The notes under the pieces: model-generated
What the model saw: the letters and a program-made list of their open reading frames with translations, nothing else
The model's database searches: none
Told to the model about the DNA's origin: nothing
Shown: piece by piece, positions 1 through 6,876 of the stretch
Position numbering within the stretch: position 1 is the stretch's first letter
How the letters are laid out: each line of letters opens with the position of its first letter
NCBI GenBank assembly: GCA_028692535.1
Contig: JAQUXD010000038.1
Location: 1-13,210 of the forward strand
DNA: 13,210 nucleotides
Direction of reading: 5' to 3'
Source: Eubacteriales bacterium
GTDB taxonomy: Bacteria > Bacillota > Clostridia > Peptostreptococcales > Anaerovoracaceae
Program-made: the position numbers and the translations under genes

Positions 1-72
1 CCCAAAGAGGTCCGGCTGGTCCGGTTGCAGCACTATGACTTTTGGACAAAGGTCAAAACGAAGTTCTTATAA
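1..72 (+). CDS. nadK: C-terminal end of probable NAD kinase (partial, 5' end outside window)
   Basis: An open frame runs from base 1 to a TAA at 70-72 and encodes the last 23 residues of a protein. They include EVRLVRLQHYDFW followed by a basic, hydrophobic tail. Recalled C-termini of Bacillus-type NAD kinases (NadF/PpnK) show the same spacing of V-R, R, F-W, V and a terminal F, which is the main reason for the call. NAD kinase phosphorylates NAD to NADP in the cytoplasm using ATP or polyphosphate. Context supports it: in Bacillus subtilis the NAD kinase gene yjbN lies directly before the RluA-type gene yjbO, and here an RluA-type gene starts 1 base after this stop. Only a short tail is visible, so the identification is an inference; that the frame is coding is more secure than its name. 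Confidence 0.62.
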   Translation, partial: PKEVRLVRLQHYDFWTKVKTKFL

Positions 73-73
73 A

Positions 74-1015
74 ATGAGCCATCAGATTTATACCCTCGTT
101 CAAGAGGATGAAGAACTGTATATCAAGGAACTGCTTCAGCGCCGCTTTCACTTCTCTTCGCGTCTGATCCGAAAACTGAAAGTCGAAGGCGGTGTTTTTG
201 TGAACGATCAGCCGGTCCGTCTGCGGCAGAAGGGCCGGGCGGGAGATGTGCTTCAGGTCCGTTTCCCCAAAGAAAGCAGCTACTTTGAACCTGAGGACAT
301 CTCCCTGGCTGTCGTCTACGAAGACGACGACCTGCTTGTGGTCAACAAGCAGCCCGGCCTGGTCGTCCATCCCACGAAAAACTACCAAAGCGGCACTTTG
401 GCCAACGCGTTGGCGTTTTTGATGCGGCAAAGCGGAAAGAATTATAAAATTCGTTTTGTCAATCGCCTGGATCGAGACACGTCGGGGTTGATCCTGATTG
501 CAAAAAATGCCCATTGTCAGAAGCATATCTCTGATCAGATGGACCGCAAGCAGGTGCGAAAATGCTACAGGGCGATCGTCCACGGCCGGCCGGAGCAAGA
601 AGAAGGGATTATCGATCTGCCCATCGACAAGGATCCGGATCACGCAGCCCGGCGCAAAGTGACGGATCAAGGCTATTCCTCCCTAACGCGCTATCGGGTG
701 CTGGAACGTTTCGACAGCGGACAGGATCAAGGCCGGATTTCCGGTTACACTTTGTTGGAGCTGACTTTGGAGACAGGGCGCACCCATCAGATCCGTGTCC
801 ATCTTTCCCACATGGGATGGCCTGTAGTCGGCGATGAACTTTACGGTTCTCTTTATGGCTATACTCCCGATAATGATCTGATGAAACGACAGGCGCTCCA
901 CGCTTATGAGCTGGAACTGACGCAGCCATCCACCGGTGAACGGATTCGGATCAAGGCGGAACTGCCCGAGGACATGATGCAGTGTCTGCGGGAGATAAGG
1001 AGCATCGAAAGCTGA
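74..1015 (+). CDS. RluA-family 23S rRNA-type pseudouridine synthase with S4 domain
   Basis: This 313-residue protein should isomerise specific uridines in structured RNA, most likely 23S rRNA, to pseudouridine. An S4 RNA-binding domain occupies about residues 15-65. It is followed by the RluA core: VVYEDDDLLVVNKQPGLVVHP, then the catalytic motif NRLDRDTSG with the nucleophilic aspartate at residue 133, and later the RTHQIRVH motif. The length fits the RluD/YjbO group. An in-frame ATG at 35 would add 13 residues but would overlap the upstream gene by 38 bases, and the extra residues look unlike the family. ATG 74, 1 base after the preceding TAA, is preferred, although no good Shine-Dalgarno lies at normal spacing, so translational coupling is likely. 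The usual histidine of HRLD is asparagine here. The exact target uridine cannot be read from sequence, so no symbol is given. Confidence 0.93.
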   Translation: MSHQIYTLVQEDEELYIKELLQRRFHFSSRLIRKLKVEGGVFVNDQPVRLRQKGRAGDVLQVRFPKESSYFEPEDISLAVVYEDDDLLVVNKQPGLVVHPTKNYQSGTLANALAFLMRQSGKNYKIRFVNRLDRDTSGLILIAKNAHCQKHISDQMDRKQVRKCYRAIVHGRPEQEEGIIDLPIDKDPDHAARRKVTDQGYSSLTRYRVLERFDSGQDQGRISGYTLLELTLETGRTHQIRVHLSHMGWPVVGDELYGSLYGYTPDNDLMKRQALHAYELELTQPSTGERIRIKAELPEDMMQCLREIRSIES

Positions 1016-1016
1016 T

Positions 1017-2069
1017 ATGTCCTGGATTCGAATCGCCCTGGTGTTTGTGGGCAGCATGATCGGCGCTGGCTTTGCTTCCGGCAAGGAAGCCTGGCAATTC
1101 TTCGGTGTATTCGGAGACTTCGGTCTGTTTGGGATCGCCGTTTCCGTTGCAACCTATGCCTTTCTTGGCTATATCAATACCTATATTGCTCATCGCTTGA
1201 AAAGTGCTGATATCGGGAGGATCATCTGCCCTTCACCGAATAAGGCCGCCCAGGCCCTCGTGGGGGCCGTGATGTGCGGATTCCTGTTGGTTGCCTATGT
1301 TGCGATGCTGGCTGCCGGCGGCGCGCTTGCGCAATCTTCCTTCGGGCTGCCAAGTCAGGCAGGGAGTTTTATTTATATGCTGCTGGCGGTATTTACAGCC
1401 ATCGGCGGCTTTGAAACGGTAGCTTCCCGCGTGGGGCGAATCGCGCCGGTCCTGGTTGCGGCCACACTGGTGATGGGCTTGTACATCCTCGGTCAGGATG
1501 CGGCCCTGATCGGCACCGGCCCTCGGCTTCCAGCCAGCCGCTTTGCATCCCATTGGATGTTCGCCGCAGTGGCGTATGTGGGGTACAACATGACGGCGGC
1601 TGTGCCGGTCCTGGGCCAGTGCGCCTTACGGGCGCGCAGCTTTCAAGAGACGCGCAGGGGCGTTTTCCTGGCGAGCTTTCTGCTCGGGCTGTGCAGTCTG
1701 ATCCTCTACTACGTTACGCGTACGGATCCGGGACTCTCCGCGCTTCAGGAACTGCCTATGCTGGCCTTCGTTCAGAAGTACTTTCCAACCTTGAAAAACG
1801 GGTATGTGCTGTTTCTTTTGGCTGCAATCTTCAGCGCGGCAGCAACGTGCTTCTATGGCTTCACGGCAAAACTCGGACCGGTAGCTTATCGGAAAAGCAT
1901 CATCTGGATCGTAGGCGCCGCCGGATACGGTCTTTCCCTTTATGGATTTTCAAATTTTGTCGCCAATGTGTATCCGTTAGTGGGCGCAGTCAGCTTGTTT
2001 TTCTTCGGTCTGGAGATTCTCCATTACTTTCGGCTCAAGCGTTCGGATGTCGCAGGGGACCGTGGATGA
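1017..2069 (+). CDS. YkvI-family multi-pass membrane protein (putative transporter)
   Basis: The 350-residue product is strongly hydrophobic, with about ten likely membrane-spanning segments by eye and a basic C-terminal tail. Near the N-terminus it carries GAGFASGKE (residues 16-24), the hallmark of the YkvI family. That glycine-rich break in the first helix resembles the unwound substrate-binding helix of APC/LeuT-fold transporters. The family is widespread in Bacillota and I know of no firmly assigned substrate, so transport is inferred only. ATG 1017 is preceded by AAGGAG at 997-1002 (14-base spacing) and lies 1 base after the pseudouridine synthase stop, so the two genes are very probably cotranscribed. 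No terminator is visible after the TGA. The valS promoter begins 12 bases downstream. Confidence 0.85.
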   Translation: MSWIRIALVFVGSMIGAGFASGKEAWQFFGVFGDFGLFGIAVSVATYAFLGYINTYIAHRLKSADIGRIICPSPNKAAQALVGAVMCGFLLVAYVAMLAAGGALAQSSFGLPSQAGSFIYMLLAVFTAIGGFETVASRVGRIAPVLVAATLVMGLYILGQDAALIGTGPRLPASRFASHWMFAAVAYVGYNMTAAVPVLGQCALRARSFQETRRGVFLASFLLGLCSLILYYVTRTDPGLSALQELPMLAFVQKYFPTLKNGYVLFLLAAIFSAAATCFYGFTAKLGPVAYRKSIIWIVGAAGYGLSLYGFSNFVANVYPLVGAVSLFFFGLEILHYFRLKRSDVAGDRG

Positions 2070-2081
2070 ACTACATTTTTC

Positions 2082-2109
2082 TTGACAAATACGCGGCAGT
2101 GCGTACAAT
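2082..2109 (+). promoter_or_regulatory. Sigma-A-type promoter of the valS T-box leader
   Basis: A consensus -35 TTGACA (2082-2087) is separated by 16 bases from TACAAT (2104-2109), which matches the -10 consensus at five of six positions. Transcription would start near 2116. This leaves about 250 bases of untranslated leader, which holds the T-box elements. It is the best-matching promoter in the window. Confidence 0.85.
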
Positions 2110-2115
2110 GAATTA

Positions 2116-2350
2116 AGACCGCTTGGAATCAGGCGAATCGAATACCGGATGCTGACGGGAGGAGTAGTCTTCGACGTCTTCACAGAGAGAGAACCGCGGC
2201 TGAGAGTTCTCAGGACCCCTCGGAAACGAAGGTCGCCCGGAAACGATGCATCGATCAAATGAGGGCCGGGCGCCTGGCGCTCCGGAACAAAGGTGGTACC
2301 GCGGAACAATGATCCGTCCTTTGGCTTAGGCCATTGTGACGGATATTTTT
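2116..2350 (+). promoter_or_regulatory. T-box riboswitch, valine (GTC specifier), upstream of valS
   Basis: The leader carries the hallmark T-box AAAGGTGGTACCGCGG at 2289-2304. Its TGGT bulge (2294-2297) would pair with the tRNA 3' end NCCA when the discriminator base is A, as in tRNA-Val. Stem I can be drawn: GATGC (2148-2152) pairs with GCATC (2248-2252) and GGG (2157-2159) with CCC (2236-2238). The AGTA element (2163-2166) faces the specifier loop GAAG-GTC-GCC, with codon GTC (Val) at 2232-2234. The distal arm GAGAAC...GTTCTC carries an AG-rich bulge and a GCGGCTGAGAG loop. A stem III hairpin spans 2266-2285. The antiterminator pairs CAAAGG (2288-2293) with CCTTTG (2318-2323), excluding the terminator at 2312-2344. 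Uncharged tRNA-Val should therefore promote readthrough into valS. Only about 13 bases separate stem I from stem III, so stem II and the IIA/B pseudoknot seem absent. The 5' boundary is the inferred transcription start. Confidence 0.93.
2312..2350 (+). terminator. T-box regulated intrinsic terminator
   Basis: ATCCGTC (2312-2318) pairs with GACGGAT (2338-2344), enclosing a small inner TGGC/GCCA helix (2322-2325 with 2330-2333), and is followed by TATTTTTAT. The 5' arm overlaps the CCG and CCTTTG bases that the antiterminator uses, so the two structures are exclusive. The valS Shine-Dalgarno AGGAGG (2353-2358) begins just after the T-run. Confidence 0.88.
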
Positions 2351-2363
2351 ATAGGAGGATGAT

Positions 2364-5036
2364 ATGGAATACAATCTTGCGAAGACATACGATCCCAAAG
2401 CGTTCGAGGACAGGATCTACAAGGCATGGGAGGAAAGCGGCGCCTTTGTGGCGCATCGCGATCCCGATAAAAAGCCTTTTACCATCGTGATGCCGCCGCC
2501 CAACATCACCGGGCAGCTGCACATGGGGCATGCCCTGGACCAAAGCCTTCAGGATGTGCTCATCCGCTTCAAGCGGATGCAGGGCTATTCAGCCCTGTGG
2601 CTGCCCGGCTCGGATCATGCCAGCATCGCTACGGAAGTTAAAGTGGTGGACAAGCTCATGGAAGAGGAAGGCAAGACCAAGGAGGACATCGGTCGGGAAG
2701 CTTTTTTGGAGAGAGCCTGGGCCTGGAAAAAAATATACGGCGGGCGCATCAACGAGCAAGTCCGCAAGCTCGGCAATTCCTGCGACTGGAGCAGGGAGCG
2801 CTTTACGATGGACGAGGGCTGCAACAGAGCGGTGAACGAACACTTCGTCCGGTTGTACGAAAAAGGACTTATTTATAAGGGAAACCGATTGATCAACTGG
2901 TGCCCCACCTGCGGCTCCGCCTTGTCGGATATCGAAGTGGAACATGTGGACAAAAACGGTAAGTATTGGTACTTTCGCTATCCTGCAGAAGATGGCGGAG
3001 AAGGGATCGTCGTGGCTACGTCCCGGCCGGAGACCATGTTCGGCGATACGGCTGTGGCCGTTCATCCCGAAGACGAGCGCTATCAACACCTGATCGGTAA
3101 AAACGTGATGCTGCCCTTGGTAGGTCGCAAGATCCCGGTGATCGCCGATCTGTATCCGGACCCGGAAAAAGGGACCGGCGCAGTGAAGATCACACCGGCT
3201 CACGATCCCAACGACTTCGAAGTCGGGCTTCGCCACGGGCTGGAACAGATCGTATGCATCAACGAGGAAGCTAAAATGACTGCCGCCGCGGGCGCCTACG
3301 AAGGACTGGACCGTTATGCCTGCAGGAAAGCCTGGGTCAAAGCCCTGACAGAAGGCGGATATCTGGTCAAGGAAGAGGACCTAGTCATCCCTACCGGTGA
3401 GTGCTACCGTTGCCATGACGTCATTGAGCCCTTGATAAGCGATCAGTGGTTCGTCAGCATGAAGCCTCTGGCCGAACCGGCGATGGAGGCGGCAAGAAGC
3501 GGCGCGCTGAAGCATGTGCCCGACCGGTTTGAAAAAATTTATATGCACTGGCTGGAGGAGATCAAGGATTGGTGTATCTCCAGGCAGCTTTGGTGGGGAC
3601 ATCGGATCCCGGCCTATTATTGCGACGACTGCGGCGAAGTGATGGTTTCCGCCACCGCTCCTGTGGCCTGCGCCTCCTGCGGCAGCGATAAGATCCGTCA
3701 GGATGAGGATGTGCTGGACACTTGGTTCAGTTCCGCGCTGTGGCCCTTTTCTACGCTTGGTTGGCCGGAAAACACCGAAGACCTTCGGTATTTCTATCCA
3801 ACGAATGTGCTGGTTACCGGATATGACATCATCTTTTTCTGGGTGGCCAGAATGGTGTTTGCCGGACTGGAGGAAACCGGGAAAAGCCCCTTCGAATATG
3901 TGCTTGTTCACGGTTTGGTGCGGGACGCTCAGGGGCGGAAGATGAGCAAATCTCTGGGCAACGGAGTGGATCCTTTGGATATGATCGACCGATACGGCGC
4001 TGATGCTCTTCGATTTATGCTCCTTTCGGGCATTACACCCGGAAACGATATGCGTTTCCAGACGGAGCGGATCGAATCGGCAAGAAACTTTGCCAATAAA
4101 CTCTGGAACGCCTCCCGGTTCGTTATTATGAATCTGCGGGAGGACGAGGCCTTTCTTCCGATCGCATCGGAGGCAGAGGCGATGCAGGCTCTTTGCCCGG
4201 AAGATCGCTGGATCCTGTCCACTGTGAACGACGCTGTCAAGGACATCGGCAGCAATATGGAAAAGTTCGAATTTGCTCTGGCTGCCCAAAAGATCAACGA
4301 GCTGATTTGGAACGAGTACTGCGACTGGTACATCGAGCTGGTCAAGAACCGTTTGTACGGAGATGATGCGGCCGATAAAGCAGTTGCCCGTTACGTACTG
4401 GTTCGGGTACTCAAGGATCTGCTGAAGCTCCTGCATCCTTTTATGCCCTTCATCACGGAGGAGATCTGGAGTTTTCTGCCTCGTCCCGGCGATGCGAAGG
4501 ATTTCCTGATGCTGGAAAACTGGCCGGTGGCAGAGGAAATGGACTATCGCAAAGATGTGGCCGTACTGGAGCTGGCCAAGGAAGTGATCCGATCTATTCG
4601 CAACATTCGGGCCCAGGCAGACGCGCAGCCCTCCAGAAAACTGTCGGTGGTCGCGTTGACTTCAGGTGAGGAAAAAGAGCGGATGCAGGCAGGGCTGAGC
4701 TACACGCTGGCGTTGGCCAATCTGTCGGATCTGACCTTTATCGATGACAAAAGCCAGATTCCCGAAGAAACGATGTCCGCTGCGCTTCCCAATATAGAGC
4801 TTTTTGTGCCGTTGGACGATTTGTTGGATTACAGGGCGGAATATGACCGGCTTATCAAAGAGAAGGATCGTCTTGAGGGCGAAGTGGAGCGCACCGAGGG
4901 GAAACTGTCCAACGATGCCTTCGTGACCAAGGCGCCGGAGCGCGTCATCGATGCAGAGCGGGAAAAGCTCGCAAATGCTAAAGATATGCTCAACAAGGTC
5001 AATGCGCGCATCCCTGTGGTGAAAGGCAAGCTGTAG
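2364..5036 (+). CDS. valS: Valyl-tRNA synthetase
   Basis: This cytoplasmic class Ia enzyme charges tRNA-Val with valine using ATP and hydrolyses mischarged threonyl-tRNA. The 890 residues match the usual bacterial length. PPPNITG leads into the HMGH signature (residues 53-56). An inserted CP1 editing domain is marked by TSRPETMFGDTAVAVHP. The second signature KMSKS lies at 526-530. Cysteine pairs typical of the family occur in WCPTCG, in CYRCHDVIEPLISDQWF, and in the CDDC...CASC region before DEDVLDTWFSS. The C-terminus (about 820-890) is charged and helical, as expected for the ValRS coiled-coil arm. ATG 2364 follows AGGAGG by 5 bases. The gene sits behind a T-box with a valine specifier, which independently supports the identity. 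The stop is 3 bases before folC. Confidence 0.98.
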   Translation: MEYNLAKTYDPKAFEDRIYKAWEESGAFVAHRDPDKKPFTIVMPPPNITGQLHMGHALDQSLQDVLIRFKRMQGYSALWLPGSDHASIATEVKVVDKLMEEEGKTKEDIGREAFLERAWAWKKIYGGRINEQVRKLGNSCDWSRERFTMDEGCNRAVNEHFVRLYEKGLIYKGNRLINWCPTCGSALSDIEVEHVDKNGKYWYFRYPAEDGGEGIVVATSRPETMFGDTAVAVHPEDERYQHLIGKNVMLPLVGRKIPVIADLYPDPEKGTGAVKITPAHDPNDFEVGLRHGLEQIVCINEEAKMTAAAGAYEGLDRYACRKAWVKALTEGGYLVKEEDLVIPTGECYRCHDVIEPLISDQWFVSMKPLAEPAMEAARSGALKHVPDRFEKIYMHWLEEIKDWCISRQLWWGHRIPAYYCDDCGEVMVSATAPVACASCGSDKIRQDEDVLDTWFSSALWPFSTLGWPENTEDLRYFYPTNVLVTGYDIIFFWVARMVFAGLEETGKSPFEYVLVHGLVRDAQGRKMSKSLGNGVDPLDMIDRYGADALRFMLLSGITPGNDMRFQTERIESARNFANKLWNASRFVIMNLREDEAFLPIASEAEAMQALCPEDRWILSTVNDAVKDIGSNMEKFEFALAAQKINELIWNEYCDWYIELVKNRLYGDDAADKAVARYVLVRVLKDLLKLLHPFMPFITEEIWSFLPRPGDAKDFLMLENWPVAEEMDYRKDVAVLELAKEVIRSIRNIRAQADAQPSRKLSVVALTSGEEKERMQAGLSYTLALANLSDLTFIDDKSQIPEETMSAALPNIELFVPLDDLLDYRAEYDRLIKEKDRLEGEVERTEGKLSNDAFVTKAPERVIDAEREKLANAKDMLNKVNARIPVVKGKL

Positions 5037-5039
5037 CAA

Positions 5040-6353
5040 ATGAGATACGAGGATGCATTGGCTCAAATCCACGCGCGGCTCCGTTTCGGAAATAAACTGA
5101 CTCTGACAAGGATCAAGGAACTTCTTCACCTGTTGGGAGATCCCCATCGATCGCTTTCTGTGGTTCATGTGGCCGGAACCAACGGGAAAGGCTCCGTGAG
5201 CAAATATATATACTACAGCTTAATGGCTCAGGGCTATCGGGTGGGGCTGTACACGTCGCCCTACATCGTTGATTTTAGAGAGCGGATCGAGTGCGACGGA
5301 GCTTGGATCAGTCCGGAAGCTCTGGCGGAATGCACGTACAGAGTCCTGGGCGCTGCCGCCGTGATGGAAAGCACCGGAAGCGACGCTCCGACGGAATTCG
5401 AAGTGGTCATGGCTGTTGCGTTCCTTTATTTTAAAGAATGCGGCTGCGACTATGTTGTCCTGGAAGTGGGTTTGGGCGGTCGGGGAGACGCCACCAATGT
5501 GATAGATTCTCCACTGTTGTCGGTGATCACATCCATTTCCTACGATCACATGGAATATCTGGGCGATACCCTGCCTGAGATCGCATCGGAAAAAGCAGGG
5601 ATCATCAAACCCGGCCGCCCTGTGGTCTGTCGGGTTCGGGATCGAGCTGCGATGGACGAGATCCGGTCAAAAGCCTTGGCGTGCGACAGTCAGCTCTACG
5701 ATGTGCTGGAAGAGGTGACGGATCTGGAAATCCGGGAGATGACGCTGTCCGGAAACCGCTTTTCATTGAAGGTGATGAACGAAGAGTACCGGGATGTACG
5801 TGTTTCACTGGCCGGTCGCTATCAGATCGACAATGCCTCCACGGCTTTGTGCGCTTTGGAAGTGCTCCGCAAGAAGTGCGGCGTCGCGCTTGAGAAGCGT
5901 GCCATCATTGAGGGAATGGCTGCGGCCAGACACGCGGCGCGCCTGGAAAAAATCTGTGACGATCCCTTGATCATCATTGACGGCGCACACAATGCGGAAG
6001 GGATGGAGGCCTTTTGCGAAAGTGTAGGACCCTTCATTCGGGGGCGACGGACACTGCTGACGCTGGGGATTTTAAAGGATAAGGAATTGATAAAAATGTT
6101 GAGCAGTGCGCTGGCCCTGGGTGTGGATCTGGCGCTGTCAGAACCGGAAAACACCAGAAAGGCTACTGCAGGGGAACTCGGGCAGGTATTGGGAGAACTG
6201 GGTGGCGAAGCAGTGATCCTTGGCGATGCGTCCCACGCCTATGCCTATGCGCTGCAGCATCGAAAGGAGTACGACTGCCTGTTGTTTGCCGGCTCGCTGT
6301 ACTTTGTCAGCGCTATACGGGAGTACTGTATCAATGGAAAGGAGTCGATATGA
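5040..6353 (+). CDS. folC: Bifunctional folylpolyglutamate synthase/dihydrofolate synthase
   Basis: FolC is a Mur-ligase-family cytoplasmic enzyme that ligates glutamate to dihydropteroate and to folates with ATP. The 437 residues fit the family. In order they show the P-loop HVAGTNGKGSVS (43-54), LEVGLGGRGDATN (141-153), SYDHMEYLG (from 167) and EKAGIIKPG with Lys185, equivalent to the carbamylated lysine of the family. The C-terminal-domain motif DGAHN (314-318) follows. The start ATG 5040 lies 3 bases after the valS stop, with GAAAGG (5021-5026) as a distant ribosome site. valS-folC adjacency is common in Bacillota. Here it places folate glutamylation under the valine T-box unless an internal promoter exists; I saw none. 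The last 4 bases overlap the next gene (ATGA). Confidence 0.96.
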   Translation: MRYEDALAQIHARLRFGNKLTLTRIKELLHLLGDPHRSLSVVHVAGTNGKGSVSKYIYYSLMAQGYRVGLYTSPYIVDFRERIECDGAWISPEALAECTYRVLGAAAVMESTGSDAPTEFEVVMAVAFLYFKECGCDYVVLEVGLGGRGDATNVIDSPLLSVITSISYDHMEYLGDTLPEIASEKAGIIKPGRPVVCRVRDRAAMDEIRSKALACDSQLYDVLEEVTDLEIREMTLSGNRFSLKVMNEEYRDVRVSLAGRYQIDNASTALCALEVLRKKCGVALEKRAIIEGMAAARHAARLEKICDDPLIIIDGAHNAEGMEAFCESVGPFIRGRRTLLTLGILKDKELIKMLSSALALGVDLALSEPENTRKATAGELGQVLGELGGEAVILGDASHAYAYALQHRKEYDCLLFAGSLYFVSAIREYCINGKESI

Positions 6354-6808
6354 AATTCAGGTACGAAGAGACACAAGACACGGATTTGTTGATGGATATT
6401 TTCAGTCGGAATGATATCGAGGTGGCTGAGGATGAATTTACCGGAGGTCATACGACGCTGTTGAAGGGATTCGCAGTCTATGATGACGATGCCCGGGGAT
6501 GTTTGGCGGGTGCCGTGGCTCTGGCCAGGCGAATGGATCGGATCATCATCAACGGGATCGCGGTGGAACCCGAATACCGCAGATTCGGCGTGGCCAGCGG
6601 CCTGCTGGAGCGAGTGATGGAAGAGGCAGCTTCCAGAGGGACCGATGTGATATGGATCGTAGCACGGGCGCCGCTGTTCTTTGCCGCCCATGATTTTGAA
6701 TACATCACCGAGGACCAGGTGCCGGAAGGCCTTTTCGACTGTCCCGGTTGTCCTCAGTACAATAAGACCTGTTTTCCAAAGCTGATGAAATTTGTTTTTC
6801 CACAATAG
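6350..6808 (+). CDS. GNAT-family N-acetyltransferase with C-terminal Cys motif
   Basis: This 152-residue protein has a GNAT fold. The core strand INGIAVEPEYRR runs into the acetyl-CoA pyrophosphate-binding loop RRFGVA (residues 77-82), followed by a helix LLERVMEEA. The C-terminus carries FFAAHDFEYI and then C131-P-G-C134-P with a third cysteine at 141. The phrase (F-F-x3-x-F, D/E-x2-P, C-x2-C-P-x5-C) resembles short ArgA-type N-acetylglutamate synthases of Bacillota. The substrate is nevertheless not assignable from sequence; glutamate is one possibility and a peptide or small-molecule amine another. The start overlaps the folC stop by 4 bases and has AAAGGAG (6338-6344) at 5-base spacing, so it is translated from the valS-folC message. 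A terminator follows the TAG. Confidence 0.85.
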   Translation: MKFRYEETQDTDLLMDIFSRNDIEVAEDEFTGGHTTLLKGFAVYDDDARGCLAGAVALARRMDRIIINGIAVEPEYRRFGVASGLLERVMEEAASRGTDVIWIVARAPLFFAAHDFEYITEDQVPEGLFDCPGCPQYNKTCFPKLMKFVFPQ

Positions 6809-6813
6809 CAGGT

Positions 6814-6856
6814 GGCGGGCGCATCCTCCGGGAGCACCCGCCGTTTCTTGCTTTTT
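6814..6856 (+). terminator. Intrinsic terminator of the valS-folC-GNAT unit
   Basis: GGCGGG (6814-6819) pairs with CCCGCC (6837-6842), with a further imperfect inner helix across GCATCC/GGGAGC. The stem is followed by GTTTCTTGCTTTTT. The T-run is interrupted, so efficiency is uncertain, but the position 5 bases after the GNAT stop and before a new promoter makes the call reasonable. Confidence 0.75.
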
Positions 6857-6876
6857 GGCCCGGCACATGATAAAAT
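6848..6876 (+). promoter_or_regulatory. Probable extended -10 promoter for plsX
   Basis: TAAAAT (6871-6876) matches the -10 consensus at five of six positions and is preceded by TG one base upstream (6868-6869), the extended -10 form. A weak -35, TTGCTT (6848-6853), lies at the ideal 17-base spacing. Transcription would start near 6883, giving a leader of about 60 bases before plsX. The -35 element lies within the preceding terminator's T-rich tail. Confidence 0.6.

Noticed and set aside
35..73. Earlier ATG for the pseudouridine synthase
   Set aside because: It lacks a Shine-Dalgarno, overlaps the preceding coding tail by 38 bases and adds a non-conserved basic stretch.
42..73. Promoter-like TTGGAC and TATAAA before the pseudouridine synthase gene
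   Set aside because: The spacing is 20 bases, and the start of transcription would fall inside the coding sequence after ATG 74. The bases also belong to the preceding gene's coding tail.
2244..2253. Palindrome CGATGCATCG as an independent operator
   Set aside because: It lies in the T-box leader, where GCATC is better explained as the 3' strand closing stem I.
3381..4436. Long minus-strand open frame opposite valS (about 350 codons)
   Set aside because: It lies wholly antisense to the strongly conserved valS core, shows no recognisable family motif, and is explained by the codon bias of valS. The same applies to the minus-strand frames at 53-670, 2589-3236, 7911-8600, 8504-9253 and 11487-12167.
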